A stretch of 64,000 nt of DNA, taken from an uncultured Pseudomonadota bacterium (GTDB lineage Bacteria; Pseudomonadota; Gammaproteobacteria; Burkholderiales; JALYOK01). This document shows positions 37,384 through 47,852 of this stretch, piece after piece (the first letter of the stretch is position 1; every line of letters begins with the position of its first letter). The stretch is from positions 372,001 through 436,000 of the forward strand of contig CADEHE010000001.1 in NCBI GenBank assembly GCA_902826775.1, in the 5' to 3' direction. The position numbers and the translations under genes were made by a program. The notes below the pieces were generated by a model. The model did not search any database. It saw only the letters and a program-made list of their open reading frames with translations, and was not told where the DNA came from.

Positions 37384-38316
37384 CTAAGTTTTGTCGGCCT
37401 GTAGCGATCTCGGCAATGGAAACTCAATGGTCTCTGGACGACCATCGAGTTCGACTATGGACTCGGCACCGAGTGCTCGCATGCGAGCCAGTACTTCGCT
37501 GACTAGAACTTCTGGGGCGGATGCGCCCGAGCTCACGCCGATCATGCGCTTTCCGGCGAGCCACTCGGGTCGAATCTCCGAAGCTTGATCTACCAGGTAC
37601 GCTTCTACGCCAAGATTCTGCGCGACCTCGCGTAACCGATTCGAGTTTGAGCTGTTCGGCGAGCCGACGATGATGACCAGGTCGCAGTTCGGCGCCATGA
37701 TCTTGACCGCATCTTGCCGGTTTTGCGTGGCGTAGCAGATGTCGTCACGCTTGGGGCCCACTATGCGCGGAAAGCGCGCGCGCAGCGCTACGACGATGCG
37801 CGCCGCGTCGTCGACCGAAAGGGTCGTCTGCGTGACGTAGGCAAGCGCGCTTTCATCTTTCACTTGCAGCTTTGCCACGTCGGCCTCTGCTTCAATCAAG
37901 TAGATGCCATCGCTGACTTGACCCATCGTGCCCTCCACCTCGGGGTGCTCGGCATGGCCGATCATGACGACTTCTTTGCCTTGCTTGCGCATGCGCACGA
38001 CTTGTGCGTGCACTTTGGTCACGAGCGGGCAGGTGGCGTCGAAAATGCGCAAACCACGCGACTGTGCGTCACGTCGCACTTGCAGTGATACGCCGTGCGC
38101 GCTGAAAATGAGGGTGCTGCCGGCGGGCACTTGATCGAGTTCTTCAATGAAAATCGCCCCTTTGGCTTTGAGATCTTCGACAACGTAGCGGTTGTGCACA
38201 ACCTCGTGGCGAACGTAAATCGGCGCGCCGTACTGTGCAAGCGCGCGTTCAACAATCTCAATGGCTCGATCAACGCCCGCGCAAAAGCCGCGCGGGTTTG
38301 CGAGAATCACCTTCAT
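37384..38316 (-). CDS. ispH: 4-hydroxy-3-methylbut-2-enyl diphosphate reductase
   Basis: This is the last enzyme of the MEP isoprenoid pathway, a [4Fe-4S] protein that releases IPP and [24 protein letters not shown] has the first cluster cysteine at residue 12. [12 protein letters not shown] and [14 protein letters not shown] hold the second and third. [15 protein letters not shown] near the end is also family-typical. The length of 310 is normal. In many betaproteobacteria fkpB lies between ispH and lspA; here only 74 bases separate them. Confidence 0.97.
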   Translation of the reverse strand: MKVILANPRGFCAGVDRAIEIVERALAQYGAPIYVRHEVVHNRYVVEDLKAKGAIFIEELDQVPAGSTLIFSAHGVSLQVRRDAQSRGLRIFDATCPLVTKVHAQVVRMRKQGKEVVMIGHAEHPEVEGTMGQVSDGIYLIEAEADVAKLQVKDESALAYVTQTTLSVDDAARIVVALRARFPRIVGPKRDDICYATQNRQDAVKIMAPNCDLVIIVGSPNSSNSNRLREVAQNLGVEAYLVDQASEIRPEWLAGKRMIGVSSGASAPEVLVSEVLARMRALGAESIVELDGRPETIEFPLPRSLQADKT

Positions 38317-38390
38317 TTCTTTATACTGCCCATAGATATACTTGACGACGTAGATACAGCGCTATGAAGACGCGTATGCACAATGCAGTA

Positions 38391-38924
38391 TTAAGCTGGC
38401 CCTTTTTGCAAAGGCGCTCGCTGCTTGCTGCGAAAACTATCCCAAATGAGCAATGCGGCGCCGACGAATATCGCGCTATCGGCGACGTTAAACGCCGGCC
38501 AATGACACGTTCCGACAACGTTGGATAGCCGGTTGCATACGGCGGCGAACGATTCGAGATGAAAGTCGAGGAAGTCCACCACGTAGCCGAATCGCAGGCG
38601 ATCGATCAAATTGCCAAGCGCCCCTGCCAAAATCAGACTCAGCGCGAAGCAAAAGATCTTCTCGTCCCGATGTTTCGAAAGCAGCCATAAAATCACAACC
38701 GAGGCCACGATCGCGATGCCGCTGAACAGCGCACGCTGCCACCCGCCAGCTTCAGCAAGCATGGAAAACGCCGCGCCGTAGTTGTGTGCCAGCACCAAGT
38801 TGAAGAAACCGCTGACTGGCTTGCTTTCCAGGTGAGTCAAGTTCTCGGTAACTGCCCACTTGCTCAGCTGATCGATGACGAGCACAAATGCGGAGGGAAT
38901 CAACCACAAACGCCAATCACGCAT
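38391..38924 (-). CDS. lspA: Lipoprotein signal peptidase (signal peptidase II)
   Basis: This is an integral membrane aspartyl protease that cleaves prolipoproteins. Four hydrophobic helices are visible. The two catalytic aspartates are in [13 protein letters not shown] and [13 protein letters not shown]. Between [12 protein letters not shown] and [11 protein letters not shown] there is an extra stretch of about 12 residues with two cysteines ([14 protein letters not shown]), not usual in the family. I chose the ATG at 38924 ([19 protein letters not shown]); it overlaps the end of ileS by 8 bases. Confidence 0.93.
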   Translation of the reverse strand: MRDWRLWLIPSAFVLVIDQLSKWAVTENLTHLESKPVSGFFNLVLAHNYGAAFSMLAEAGGWQRALFSGIAIVASVVILWLLSKHRDEKIFCFALSLILAGALGNLIDRLRFGYVVDFLDFHLESFAAVCNRLSNVVGTCHWPAFNVADSAIFVGAALLIWDSFRSKQRAPLQKGPA

Positions 38925-41763
38925 AAGTGCGAGGTTCCCCATCTCCGCAGAGATTGGCCACGCAGCGCCCGCAAATCTCCGGATGTGTCGCGTCACCGCC
39001 CACATCGGCGCGGTAGTGCCAGCAGCGCACGCACTTCGGCTGCTCGCTCGGCGTTGCCTGCACCGCGACGTCCGCAACCTCGCTCGGAATCGCTTGTGGA
39101 GTGCTGCCGCTTGCCACGCGCGCTTGTGAAGTAATGAGCACGAAACGCAAATCATCGCCGAACGATTGTAGAAACGGCAGTTGCTCGCCATTTGCGTAGA
39201 GCGTCACTTCAGCAGCCAGTGAGGAACCGATTTGGCCGTCTGCGCGCAGCGTCTCGAGTTGCTTTTGCACGGACGCGCGAATTGCGCGCAGACGCGTCCA
39301 GCGCTCCTGCAAGCCTGCCGCGCCATCGATTTCGGGCAGCACATACCAGGTGTGCAAGAACACGCTGTCGTCCGGAACGGCGCGCCAGATCGACCAAACC
39401 TCCTCCGCGGTGAAGCTCATGATCGGTGCCATCAACCTGGTGAGTGAATGGGTGATGTGATGCAGCGCGTTTTGCGCCGCACGCCGCGCCTTTGAATTCT
39501 CGCCCGAGGTGTACAGGCGATCCTTCAAAATATCGAGATAGAACGCGCCGAGTTCTTCTGAGCAGAATTGCTGCAGCTTTTGCACCACTATATGAAAATC
39601 GTAGCGGCGATAGTCTTCGATGACGCTCTCTTGCAGCGCTTGCGTAAACGCCACGGCATAGCGGTCGATCTCCAGCCACTGCGCCGCAGGCAGGGCATGT
39701 TGGGTGTGATCGTAGTCCGCCAAGTTGGCCAGCAAGAAGCGCAGCGTGTTCCGGATGCGCCGGTAGGCTTCCACCACCCGCTTCAAGATCTCGTCGGAGA
39801 TGCCGAGTTCGGCTGAATAGTCGGTTGCGGCCACCCACAAGCGGAGAATTTCCGCACCGAGCTTGCTGGAAACTTCTTGCGGCACGATGGTGTTGCCGAG
39901 CGATTTGCTCATCTTGCGCCCTGTGCCGTCGACGACGAAACCGTGCGTCAACAAACTGCGATATGGCGCGCCGCCGTGTAGCATGCAGCTGACCAGCAGC
40001 GAGGAATGAAACCAGCCGCGGTGCTGATCCGATCCTTCCAAATAGAGATCGGCGGGGAATTGCGTCGGATGCGAGCCGATACTTTCTTTTGCTCCGTTCG
40101 GCCCGCCCATCACAGTTTGATGCGTCGAGCCGGAATCGAACCAAACATCGAGAGTATCTTTGCTTTTGACGTAGTTTGCCGCGTCGGTGCCGAGCAATTC
40201 TTCAGCGCTTACGCGCTGCCAAGCTTCGATGCCTTCGCGCTCGACGCGCTGCGCAACTTGCTCAAGAATCTCCGCCGTGCGTGGATGAGGCTCTCCCGTT
40301 TCCTTGTGCTGAAAAAACGGCATGGGCACGCCCCATTGGCGCTGGCGCGAGAGCGTCCAATCCGGGCGATTGGCAATCATGTTGTGCAGTCGCTGCTTGC
40401 CCCATCCAGGGAAGAATTGCGTAACTTCGATCGCCGCCAATGCCGCTTCGCGCAAAGTGGGGCCGCCGCCGTTCGGCTTGCGATCCATGCCGGCGAACCA
40501 CTGAGTGGTCGCGCGGTAAATGATGGGCGAGCGATGGCGCCAGCAGTGCATGTAGCTGTGCATGAACTTGCCGGCATGAAACAGCGTACCGACTTCCTTG
40601 AGTTTATCCACAATCAGCGGATTAGCTTTCCAGATCGATAGCCCACCGAAAAATTCCAGCGACGCACCAAAGCGGCCATCGCCTTGCACCGGCGTGAGAA
40701 TTTCCTCGTCCTTCATGCCGTAGCGTTTGCAAATGGTGTAATCGTCGACGCCGTATGCCGGTGCGCTGTGCACGATGCCGGTGCCTTGGTCGAGCGTCAC
40801 GTAGTCGCCCGGGTAGATCGACGAATAGCGGTCGTAGAACGGATGACGAAAACGGATGCGCTCGAGTGCTTGGCCTTTGCTGCTGCCGAGCGGTTTGCCC
40901 TGCAATGCCCAGCGCGCAAGACATGCCGCGCTCAATTCGGCGGCCACAAGCAACGTGCCGCGTTCGGTCGCGACCAGCGCATAGTCGAATTCGGGATGCA
41001 CGTTAAGCGCTTGGTTAGACGGAATGGTCCAGGGCGTTGTCGTCCAGATCACGGCATAAGCCGGCCCTTCCGGCAGCTTGGGCAAACCGAACGCTTGCGC
41101 CAGCTTGCCGCGATCTTCGTCGGCGAGCGGAAAACCGACGTCTATGGCGAAGTCTTCGCGGTCTTGGTACTCGACTTCGGCTTCGGCCAACGCCGAGCCG
41201 CAGTCGAAGCACCAATTAACCGGTTTCAGCCCGCGATAGACGTAGCCCTTTTCCAATAACTTGCCGAGCACGCGAATCTCATCGGCCTCGTTGCGAAACG
41301 CCATCGTCTTGTACGGATGGTCCCAATCGCCGAGCACGCCCAAGCGAATGAAATCTTTGCGCTGACGCTCGATTTGCTCATCGGCATAAGCGCGGGCCAG
41401 CTTCTGTGTTTGCTCGACGGGGATATTCTTGCCGTGCTTTTTCTCGATCTGAATCTCGATCGGCATGCCGTGACAATCCCAGCCGGGCACATATGGCGCG
41501 TCGAAGCCGGCGAGCGTTTTGCTCTTGACGACGATGTCTTTGAGAATCTTGTTGATCGCGTGGCCGATGTGAATATCGCCGTTGGCGTACGGCGGGCCAT
41601 CGTGCAGCACGAACTTGGGCCGGCCGGCGCACGCTGCGCGAATGCGCTGATAAAGTTTTTTCTGCTGCCACTGTTCGATCCACCCTGGTTCGCGTTTGGC
41701 GAGGTCGCCGCGCATAGGGAACGGCGTATCGGGCAAGTTGAGAGTGTTCTTGTAATCGGTCAT
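38917..41763 (-). CDS. ileS: Isoleucyl-tRNA synthetase
   Basis: This class I aminoacyl-tRNA synthetase charges tRNA-Ile. The HIGH motif is in [18 protein letters not shown], the KMSKS motif in [14 protein letters not shown], and the C-terminal zinc site in [13 protein letters not shown] with CGRCVANL. The length of 948 residues and [20 protein letters not shown] at the N-terminus are those of bacterial-type IleS. It lies in the usual ribF-ileS-lspA order and all three are closely packed. Confidence 0.98.
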   Translation of the reverse strand: MTDYKNTLNLPDTPFPMRGDLAKREPGWIEQWQQKKLYQRIRAACAGRPKFVLHDGPPYANGDIHIGHAINKILKDIVVKSKTLAGFDAPYVPGWDCHGMPIEIQIEKKHGKNIPVEQTQKLARAYADEQIERQRKDFIRLGVLGDWDHPYKTMAFRNEADEIRVLGKLLEKGYVYRGLKPVNWCFDCGSALAEAEVEYQDREDFAIDVGFPLADEDRGKLAQAFGLPKLPEGPAYAVIWTTTPWTIPSNQALNVHPEFDYALVATERGTLLVAAELSAACLARWALQGKPLGSSKGQALERIRFRHPFYDRYSSIYPGDYVTLDQGTGIVHSAPAYGVDDYTICKRYGMKDEEILTPVQGDGRFGASLEFFGGLSIWKANPLIVDKLKEVGTLFHAGKFMHSYMHCWRHRSPIIYRATTQWFAGMDRKPNGGGPTLREAALAAIEVTQFFPGWGKQRLHNMIANRPDWTLSRQRQWGVPMPFFQHKETGEPHPRTAEILEQVAQRVEREGIEAWQRVSAEELLGTDAANYVKSKDTLDVWFDSGSTHQTVMGGPNGAKESIGSHPTQFPADLYLEGSDQHRGWFHSSLLVSCMLHGGAPYRSLLTHGFVVDGTGRKMSKSLGNTIVPQEVSSKLGAEILRLWVAATDYSAELGISDEILKRVVEAYRRIRNTLRFLLANLADYDHTQHALPAAQWLEIDRYAVAFTQALQESVIEDYRRYDFHIVVQKLQQFCSEELGAFYLDILKDRLYTSGENSKARRAAQNALHHITHSLTRLMAPIMSFTAEEVWSIWRAVPDDSVFLHTWYVLPEIDGAAGLQERWTRLRAIRASVQKQLETLRADGQIGSSLAAEVTLYANGEQLPFLQSFGDDLRFVLITSQARVASGSTPQAIPSEVADVAVQATPSEQPKCVRCWHYRADVGGDATHPEICGRCVANLCGDGEPRTYA

Positions 41764-41796
41764 GGCAAAGCTCGATCGATGCAGTGGATGGCGCGC

Positions 41797-42765
41797 TTAT
41801 GCGCGTAGGAAATAGGCGCGCGCCTGTTGCACATCGAGAGCGATTTGGGCGCGGAGTTGCTCTAGGTCCGGGTATTTCTGCTCGTCACGCAACTTGTGAC
41901 AAAACTCGACTTCGACGTGCGCTCCATAGATGTCGCGCTGAAAATCAAACAAGTGAACTTCCAAAGTGGGTTGCAGCGCGTCGCTCACCGTCGGCCGCAG
42001 ACCCAGGCTTGCCGCACCTAAAATCGGTGCTGCGCCCACACCATGCAATTTTACCGCATAGATGCCCGCCAGCGGTGCACGCAGACGCTTGAGCAGCACA
42101 TTAGCGGTGGGGAAGCCCAATTGGCGGCCAAGCTTTTGTCCGTGCGCCACGCGCCCGCACATGCGATAGTCGCGGCCAAGCAGTGCCCGCGCACGCGCCA
42201 GGTCGCCGCGCCCAAGCGCCTCGCGCACAGCGGTGCTCGATACGCGCATTCCGGCCGCTTCGACGCTGGGCATGGTTTCAATTGTCGCCCCGCCCGCCTG
42301 CGCCCGCGCTCTTAGTAAGCTCTCATCACCGGCGCGCCGTGCGCCAAAGCGAAAATCGTCCCCAACCAACAGCCAACGCGCACCGATCTGCGCGAATAGC
42401 ATGTCGGCGAACGCTCGTGGTGCCAAATCGGCCACCTGCGCATTGAACCGGCATAGAAATACTTGCGCCACGCCGTGTTCGCGCAATAGCAACAATTTTT
42501 CGCGCAAGTTAGATAGCCGCGCCGGTGCGTTGGCGGCGTCGAAGAACTCGCGCGGATGCGGCTCAAAAGTCATCACGCACGGCACGAAATGTTGTGCCGC
42601 GGCCGCCTCACGCAGCCGGTGCAGCATCGCCTGGTGACCCAGATGCACGCCGTCGAAGTTGCCGATGGTCAGCGCGACGCCGTGCGAGCGCGATGCGGTC
42701 ATCGGCGCGGTTGCGCCTGCTGACGGCTGCGGTGCGAGGCGATGAACCAGCATGGTTGGCATCAC
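41797..42765 (-). CDS. ribF: Bifunctional riboflavin kinase / FAD synthetase
   Basis: This makes FMN and then FAD. The N-terminal nucleotidyltransferase part has LTIGNFDGVHLGHQAMLHRL and WLLVGDDFRFGARRAGD. The C-terminal flavokinase part has GRQLGFPTANVLL and VEFCHKLRDEQKYPDLEQL. The protein of 322 residues is standard; several Met codons at the N-terminus leave the exact start open by a few residues. Its start overlaps the DUF3301 gene by 4 bases. FMN supply is relevant to the ApbE system at 56-58 kb, though that link is only general. Confidence 0.95.
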   Translation of the reverse strand: MMPTMLVHRLAPQPSAGATAPMTASRSHGVALTIGNFDGVHLGHQAMLHRLREAAAAQHFVPCVMTFEPHPREFFDAANAPARLSNLREKLLLLREHGVAQVFLCRFNAQVADLAPRAFADMLFAQIGARWLLVGDDFRFGARRAGDESLLRARAQAGGATIETMPSVEAAGMRVSSTAVREALGRGDLARARALLGRDYRMCGRVAHGQKLGRQLGFPTANVLLKRLRAPLAGIYAVKLHGVGAAPILGAASLGLRPTVSDALQPTLEVHLFDFQRDIYGAHVEVEFCHKLRDEQKYPDLEQLRAQIALDVQQARAYFLRA

Positions 42766-43067
42766 TGCAGGCGGTACGGTTCGAGCTGAATGTTAGCCAA
42801 GCGCGTGCCTTCCATGATGAGCACGCCTTGGCGCCGATTGTCGCCCGTATCGGTGAACTCAAAGCGGTATACCCTAGACAGGGTCACGCCATCACGCTTG
42901 TCACGTCTTATGCTTAACTTGGACATGGCTACAGTATCGTCTAGTAACTGCAACCCTTGCGTCTCGCACACGCGTTTTCCGGCGGCCAATGCTGCTTCAC
43001 GTCCTTGCATGATCGCGTACCAGGCCCAACACACCAGCACGACCAGCAAGAGAACAAACAATTCCAT
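42762..43067 (-). CDS. DUF3301 small membrane protein
   Basis: This protein of 101 residues has one N-terminal membrane helix (MELFVLLLVVLVCWAWYAIM) and a soluble remainder with CETQGLQLLDDTVAMSKL and YRFEFTDTGDNRRQG, the pattern of the DUF3301 family. Its function is unknown. It sits between murJ and ribF on the same strand, with a 4-base overlap into ribF. Confidence 0.8.
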   Translation of the reverse strand: MELFVLLLVVLVCWAWYAIMQGREAALAAGKRVCETQGLQLLDDTVAMSKLSIRRDKRDGVTLSRVYRFEFTDTGDNRRQGVLIMEGTRLANIQLEPYRLQ

Positions 43068-43082
43068 CGTTGAATGTGTTCC

Positions 43083-44621
43083 TCACGCCGCCCGCATGAC
43101 GAAGTCGCGCAAGCGAAATCCCATTAACCATAAAGCCGCGAAGTAACTCGCTGCGCCGAGGCTGACCAGCCCGAACAATCGCGCAGCACGCTGCAACAAG
43201 CGGCCTTGCGTCCAAGCTTGCGCCTCGCCCATGGCAAACCACAGCACCAGGGCCAGTACAGCGAGCGCAGCCCCCAATTTCAGCATAAATATCGCCCACC
43301 CCGGCTGCGGTTGATAGGTTTGGTTGCGGCGCAAACCGATGAACAACAGCAACGCATTCAAGCACGCTGCCAACCCGATGGACAGCGCCAGACCGGCATG
43401 CGCTAGTTTGAACACATAGATGAACAGCAAGTTCATGAACTGTGTCGCCAGCAGAGTGACAAGGCCGATCTTTACCGGTGTCTTTGTGTTCTGCTTCGCG
43501 TAGAAACCCGGAGCGAGGATTTTTACCAAGATGATGCCAGTCAAGCCGATGCTGTAAGCGATGAGCGCTTCGCGCGTGCGCCATAGGTCTATCGCCTGAA
43601 ACTCGCCGTAGCGAAACAGCGTGCCGATCAGCGGCACGGCCAGCAAGGCGAGCGCAAGCGCCGCCGGCAGCGCAAGCAGCAGAGTCAAGCGCAGACCCCA
43701 ATCAAGCAGTTTGGAATACTGTTCGTGAGCCTTGTTCGCGTGGTGCTTAGCGAGCGAGGGCAGCAAGATCGTCGATAACGCCACGCCGAGCATGCCGCTC
43801 GGGAACTCCATTAAGCGATCGGCATAGTACAGCCAAGACACGCTGCCGGTCGGCATGGTGGAGGCGAAGATGGTGTTGATGAGCAAGCTGATCTGCGCGA
43901 TGGAAACGCCGAAGATTGCCGGGCCCATTAGTTTGAAAATGCGCCGGCTGCCGAACTCGCGCGTGAGCCGAAAGCGTGGAAACATGCGCAGCTTTGCTAA
44001 GAACGGCAATTGGAATCCCAACTGCAGTATCCCGCCGGCAATCACCGCCCATGCCAGCGCGCGCACCGGCGGATTGAAGTACGGCGCGAGAAACAACGCA
44101 AACACGATGAACGCAAGATTGAGCAGCGAAGGCGTGAACGCCGGCACCGTAAAGTTGCCGTAGGTGTTGAGAATGCCGCCCGCGAATGCCGTCAGCGAAA
44201 TGAAGGCAATGTACGGGAAAGTCACGCGCAAGAGTTCGACGGTGATGTTGAACTTCTGCGCATCCGCGCTGAATCCGGGCGCGCTGAGGTAGATGATGAG
44301 CGGCGCCGCTAGAATACCGATTACGCTGACCGTCACAAGCGCAAGGCTGAGCCAGCCGCTAACCTCGTCGACTAGTTGGCGCGTGGCTTCGGCGCCGCGG
44401 CGATTCTTGTACTCCGCCAGTACCGGGACGAACGCCTGCGAAAACGCCCCCTCGGCAAACATGCGGCGCAGCAAGTTCGGGATGCGAAACGCGACGAAGA
44501 ACGCGTCGCTAAACAGGCCGGCGCCGAACGCTCGGGCGATGACCGTGTCGCGAACAAAGCCCAGCACGCGCGAAATCAGCGTTAGGCTGCTCACTGTTGC
44601 CAGAGCCTTGAGTAAATTCAT
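43083..44621 (-). CDS. murJ: Lipid II flippase MurJ
   Basis: This is a MATE-like membrane protein of about 14 helices that flips lipid II for peptidoglycan synthesis. It starts MNLLKALATVSSLTLISRVLG and contains RDTVIARAFGAG and FRIPNLLRRMFAEGAFSQAFVPV, including the arginines needed for function in E. coli MurJ. The length of 512 matches. It is divergent from rpsT with 132 bases between them, the common arrangement in proteobacteria. Confidence 0.97.
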   Translation of the reverse strand: MNLLKALATVSSLTLISRVLGFVRDTVIARAFGAGLFSDAFFVAFRIPNLLRRMFAEGAFSQAFVPVLAEYKNRRGAEATRQLVDEVSGWLSLALVTVSVIGILAAPLIIYLSAPGFSADAQKFNITVELLRVTFPYIAFISLTAFAGGILNTYGNFTVPAFTPSLLNLAFIVFALFLAPYFNPPVRALAWAVIAGGILQLGFQLPFLAKLRMFPRFRLTREFGSRRIFKLMGPAIFGVSIAQISLLINTIFASTMPTGSVSWLYYADRLMEFPSGMLGVALSTILLPSLAKHHANKAHEQYSKLLDWGLRLTLLLALPAALALALLAVPLIGTLFRYGEFQAIDLWRTREALIAYSIGLTGIILVKILAPGFYAKQNTKTPVKIGLVTLLATQFMNLLFIYVFKLAHAGLALSIGLAACLNALLLFIGLRRNQTYQPQPGWAIFMLKLGAALAVLALVLWFAMGEAQAWTQGRLLQRAARLFGLVSLGAASYFAALWLMGFRLRDFVMRAA

Positions 44622-44689
44622 CCAGAAGCGGTTTCGCGCAAGGAAAAGCCGCTATGGTAGGGGCAAACCGGGGCGATCGGCTATGGGCT

Positions 44690-44719
44690 TTGCGCCGATG
44701 ACGGGGATTGGCTTATAAT
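44690..44719 (+). promoter_or_regulatory. Promoter of rpsT
   Basis: A perfect TATAAT at 44714-44719 is preceded after 18 bases by TTGCGC (44690-44695). The transcript would start about 27 bases before the GTG of rpsT, giving a short leader. Confidence 0.6.
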
Positions 44720-44753
44720 TTCCGGTTTCCTACGTGGGTTTCCGGAGTCTATA

Positions 44754-45017
44754 GTGGCCAACACCGCCCAAGCTGCGAAGCGCGCTCGTCAATCTCTCAA
44801 GCGTCGCGAGCACAATTTCGGTATGCGCACCGCCTTGCGCACTGCCATCAAGAAAGTGAAGAAAGCGATTGCCGCCGGCGATAAAGCTGCTGCCGCGCAA
44901 ACACTGCAAAGCTCGACCAGCATGATCGACAAAATCGCTGACAAGCGCATCATCCACAAAAACAAAGCCTCGCGGCATAAAAGCCGCTTGGCCGCCGCCA
45001 TCAAACAGATGGCGTAA
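44754..45017 (+). CDS. rpsT: 30S ribosomal protein S20
   Basis: This basic protein of 87 residues opens [21 protein letters not shown] and ends in [21 protein letters not shown], the S20 pattern. The start codon is GTG; a non-AUG start is also known for E. coli rpsT, where it is tied to autoregulation. The last 34 bases of the gene, with the stop codon, are part of a 68-base unit that is repeated directly downstream. Confidence 0.97.
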   Translation: MANTAQAAKRARQSLKRREHNFGMRTALRTAIKKVKKAIAAGDKAAAAQTLQSSTSMIDKIADKRIIHKNKASRHKSRLAAAIKQMA

Positions 45018-45119
45018 GGCGAACGGCTTTTACGTCATTTCTCGCACAGGTCCGCTTGGCCGCCGCCATCAAACAGATGGCGTAAGGCGAACGGCTTTTA
45101 CGTCATTTCTCGCACAGGC
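44984..45119 (+). repeat. Tandem 68-bp duplication of the rpsT 3' end
   Basis: The unit 44984-45051 contains the last codons of rpsT, the stop codon and 34 bases of downstream sequence. It is repeated at 45052-45119, identical except that the last base is T in the first copy and C in the second. A third, diverged and shortened copy follows at about 45120-45156. Only the first copy is translated as part of S20. Confidence 0.95.
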
Positions 45120-45249
45120 CCGCCGCTGTCAAACCCAACGCGGTAAGGCAACGGCACGTAAAGAGTTACCCGGGGCTGATTGTCGCGTTTCTCGCGCTGC
45201 GGGCACTGCCTCTGATTGCAAACGGTATCGCGTGTGCGTAGCGGGACGG

Positions 45250-45588
45250 CTAGACCGTCGCCAAAGAATTTTCCGAGGCCGCCAGCACGGACGTTGCCAC
45301 AGCGGTTCGCCTTTCCTCCGGTAGTATGACGCGCAGGTCATTGTCGCGCGCAAAGTCCATCAGGAATCGGAACCCCTCGGGGTTAATGCTCGGTAGCTGC
45401 GCGTTAATCAGCACGCAGCGCACCCCATCGATCAAAGTCGGCTGCACGTCATCGGCGTAGCGTAGCCGCTCGTCAGCATCGAAACTCCCAAGCACTCCGC
45501 ACAAGCGCTCGGCCCAATCGCTTGGCCGGAAGGTCCGGCCGTTCTTCGTAATTCCTTGAATAACAACGCGTTGTGGGGTTTGATGCAT
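45250..45588 (-). CDS. DUF3579 family protein
   Basis: This 112-residue protein matches DUF3579, a small family found mainly in betaproteobacteria. Typical stretches are VVIQGITKNGRTFRPSDWAERLCGVL, here starting at residue 8, and CVLINAQLPSINPEGFRFLMDFARDNDL. Its function is unknown and there is no membrane segment or enzyme motif. It stands alone between rpsT and the decarboxylase gene. Confidence 0.88.
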   Translation of the reverse strand: MHQTPQRVVIQGITKNGRTFRPSDWAERLCGVLGSFDADERLRYADDVQPTLIDGVRCVLINAQLPSINPEGFRFLMDFARDNDLRVILPEERRTAVATSVLAASENSLATV

Positions 45589-45842
45589 GATGAAGGGCGC
45601 AGTGAGAGGACTTTCCTAGGTGTAGGAGAGATATCGGTGCGCTGGACATTTTGTTGACGAATATCACGGAATTTGACAATAGGCAGCGCTCATGCGGGCG
45701 CTGTGATGCCTGCGAAGCATCGGCAAGGGAAGTGGTTGCATTTCGGCTGCGTTTGCCGCATAAAGCCGACTTCGCGTCGCAGGTGTTTTCTTGGCGGCTG
45801 ACCTAATCAAGCGTGGAGGCTATTTGAGAGCGAACTCGCAAT

Positions 45843-47837
45843 ATGCGTAAACCTGTTAGCCGCGTCCTCGTCATCAATGACGAGCGGCTGGTGCTGCGGG
45901 AGCTAATCAAAGGCCTCAGCGCCGCGGCGAGAACGCTCGATAACCCCTTCGGCATAGTTTTCTCAGGCGTCACCACCACGCGCGAAGCGCTCGCTGCCAT
46001 CGAAGAGGACGGCGACATTCAGGCCGTTGTCGTCGACGACAAACTCTACTCGGCCAGCAACGGCAATGGCGGGGGCACAGCCGGCAAGGCGGGTTCGCGC
46101 AAGCTGCAGATGTCAGCACTGGAATTGGTTCAACGCATAACACGCCTGCGCCCGCAGATCGACGTGTATATCCTGATTGCGCAAGAGCACGAAGACGAAG
46201 TCGTCGATGCTCTTTTTACCGAAGCGGTGGACGGCTATTTTTATCGCGAGGAGCGCGACTATCGCGGCATGTACCGCATCTTGAACGCGCAAATCCAAGA
46301 AAAGGCGCGCACACCGTTTTACGATCAGCTGAAGAACTATGTGCTGATGGCCAAAGATGCCTGGCACAGCCCCGGCCATTCCGGCGGCGACAGCTTGCGC
46401 GACAGCCCTTGGGTGTCGGACGTGCATGAGTTTTTCGGCGAACATATCTTCGATGCCGACTTGTCCGTGTCGGTGCCGACACTCGATTCACTCATGCAGC
46501 CGACTGGCGTCATCGAAGAAGCGCAGAAAATCGCGGCAAAGGCCTTTGGGGCCAAGCGTACCTTCTTCGCTACCAATGGCACCTCGACGGCCAACAAAGT
46601 CATCTTGCAGACTTTGAACGCGCCGGGCGAAAAACTGCTGATGGACCGCAACTGCCACAAGTCCGTGCATCACGGTGTGGTGCTTTCCGGCGCATGGCCA
46701 ATCTACCTCGACTCCTCGGTCAACAAGAAATACGGCATTTACGGGCCGATCCCGAAGAAAACCATCTTCAAAGCGATCGAGGATCACCCGGACGCCGAAG
46801 CGTTAATTCTCACGTCTTGCACCTACGACGGCCTGCGCTACGACTTGCCGCCGATCATCGCCGCCGCGCACGCCAAGGGCATCAAGGTGGTGATCGACGA
46901 GGCCTGGTACGGCTTTGCGCGCTTTCATCCGGCGTTCCGGCCCACCGCGCTCGAAGCCGGCGCCGACTACGTGACGCAATCGACGCACAAAGTCATGTCG
47001 GCGTTCTCGCAGGCTTCCATGATTCACGTCAACGATCCAACGTTCAGTCCGCATATCTTTCGCGAGAACTTCAACATGCACACATCCACCAGCCCGCAAT
47101 ACAGCATGATTGCGAGCTTGGATGTGGCGCGCAAACAAATGGTGATGGAAGGCTTCAAGCTACTGAAGCGTACGCTCGCCCTTTCACAAGAGTTGCGCCA
47201 ACAAGTTAACGCCGGCACCGTCTTCCGCGCATTGGAATTGGAGGATATCCTGCCTGAGGAATTGAAGAACGACGGCGTGCAGCTCGACCCCACCAAAGTC
47301 ACGCTCGATATTTCCGGCTCAGGCATGACGGTGGAGCAGTTGATCGAAACGCTGTTCGAGCGCTTCAATATTCAGATCGAGAAATCGACCACGAACACAC
47401 TTTCGCTGTTGCTGACCATAGGCACCACGCGCAGCAAAGTCTCGCGCTTGTACGACGCGCTGGTGCGCGTCGGGCGCGAAGCAAAAACAACCCGCCGCCT
47501 GCCGAAACTACCCGATCTGCCGCGCATGTCGCCGCTGCGTTGCTTGCCGCGCGATGCCTTTTACAGCACCGGCGAGTTGTTACCGCTGCTCGATGAAAGC
47601 GACCGGCTCAACAAGCGCGTGCTGGACCGCCTATCGTGTGATCAGATCGTGCCCTATCCGCCCGGTATTCCGGTGCTGGTGCCGGGGCAAACGGTAAACG
47701 AAGAGATCGCCGAGTACTTGGTTGGTCTGCTGCGCTCGACGCGGCGCGTGGAATTGCACGGCATCGCTTACGATGGTTACGTGCCGTGCTTGCGCGTGCT
47801 GTCGGGGGTGGAAGAGAAACGGTTGCGCAAGCGGTAG
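45843..47837 (+). CDS. Orn/Lys/Arg decarboxylase (PLP fold type I)
   Basis: This is a basic amino acid decarboxylase of the AdiA/LdcC/SpeF class. The N-terminal wing domain (about 1-130) looks like a receiver domain, with RVLVINDERLVLRELIKGL. The PLP-binding lysine is Lys383 in QSTHKVMSAFSQ, preceded by KVVIDEAWYGFARFHP. GTSTANKVILQTL holds the phosphate-binding region. At 664 residues it is somewhat shorter than the E. coli enzymes of 710-755. Which amino acid it uses cannot be told from sequence alone. No antiporter gene is adjacent, so acid resistance is not implied; polyamine synthesis is an alternative. Confidence 0.88.
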   Translation: MRKPVSRVLVINDERLVLRELIKGLSAAARTLDNPFGIVFSGVTTTREALAAIEEDGDIQAVVVDDKLYSASNGNGGGTAGKAGSRKLQMSALELVQRITRLRPQIDVYILIAQEHEDEVVDALFTEAVDGYFYREERDYRGMYRILNAQIQEKARTPFYDQLKNYVLMAKDAWHSPGHSGGDSLRDSPWVSDVHEFFGEHIFDADLSVSVPTLDSLMQPTGVIEEAQKIAAKAFGAKRTFFATNGTSTANKVILQTLNAPGEKLLMDRNCHKSVHHGVVLSGAWPIYLDSSVNKKYGIYGPIPKKTIFKAIEDHPDAEALILTSCTYDGLRYDLPPIIAAAHAKGIKVVIDEAWYGFARFHPAFRPTALEAGADYVTQSTHKVMSAFSQASMIHVNDPTFSPHIFRENFNMHTSTSPQYSMIASLDVARKQMVMEGFKLLKRTLALSQELRQQVNAGTVFRALELEDILPEELKNDGVQLDPTKVTLDISGSGMTVEQLIETLFERFNIQIEKSTTNTLSLLLTIGTTRSKVSRLYDALVRVGREAKTTRRLPKLPDLPRMSPLRCLPRDAFYSTGELLPLLDESDRLNKRVLDRLSCDQIVPYPPGIPVLVPGQTVNEEIAEYLVGLLRSTRRVELHGIAYDGYVPCLRVLSGVEEKRLRKR

Positions 47838-47852
47838 CGAGTTCCCGCTTTA

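Noticed and set aside
38924..39191. Longer reading of lspA extending into ileS
   Set aside because: The extra 89 residues are arginine-rich antisense translation of the ileS end; LspA proteins begin at the membrane helix, which fits the ATG at 38924.
45673..45701. TTGACA before the decarboxylase gene as a promoter
   Set aside because: No -10-like hexamer occurs 16-18 bases downstream.
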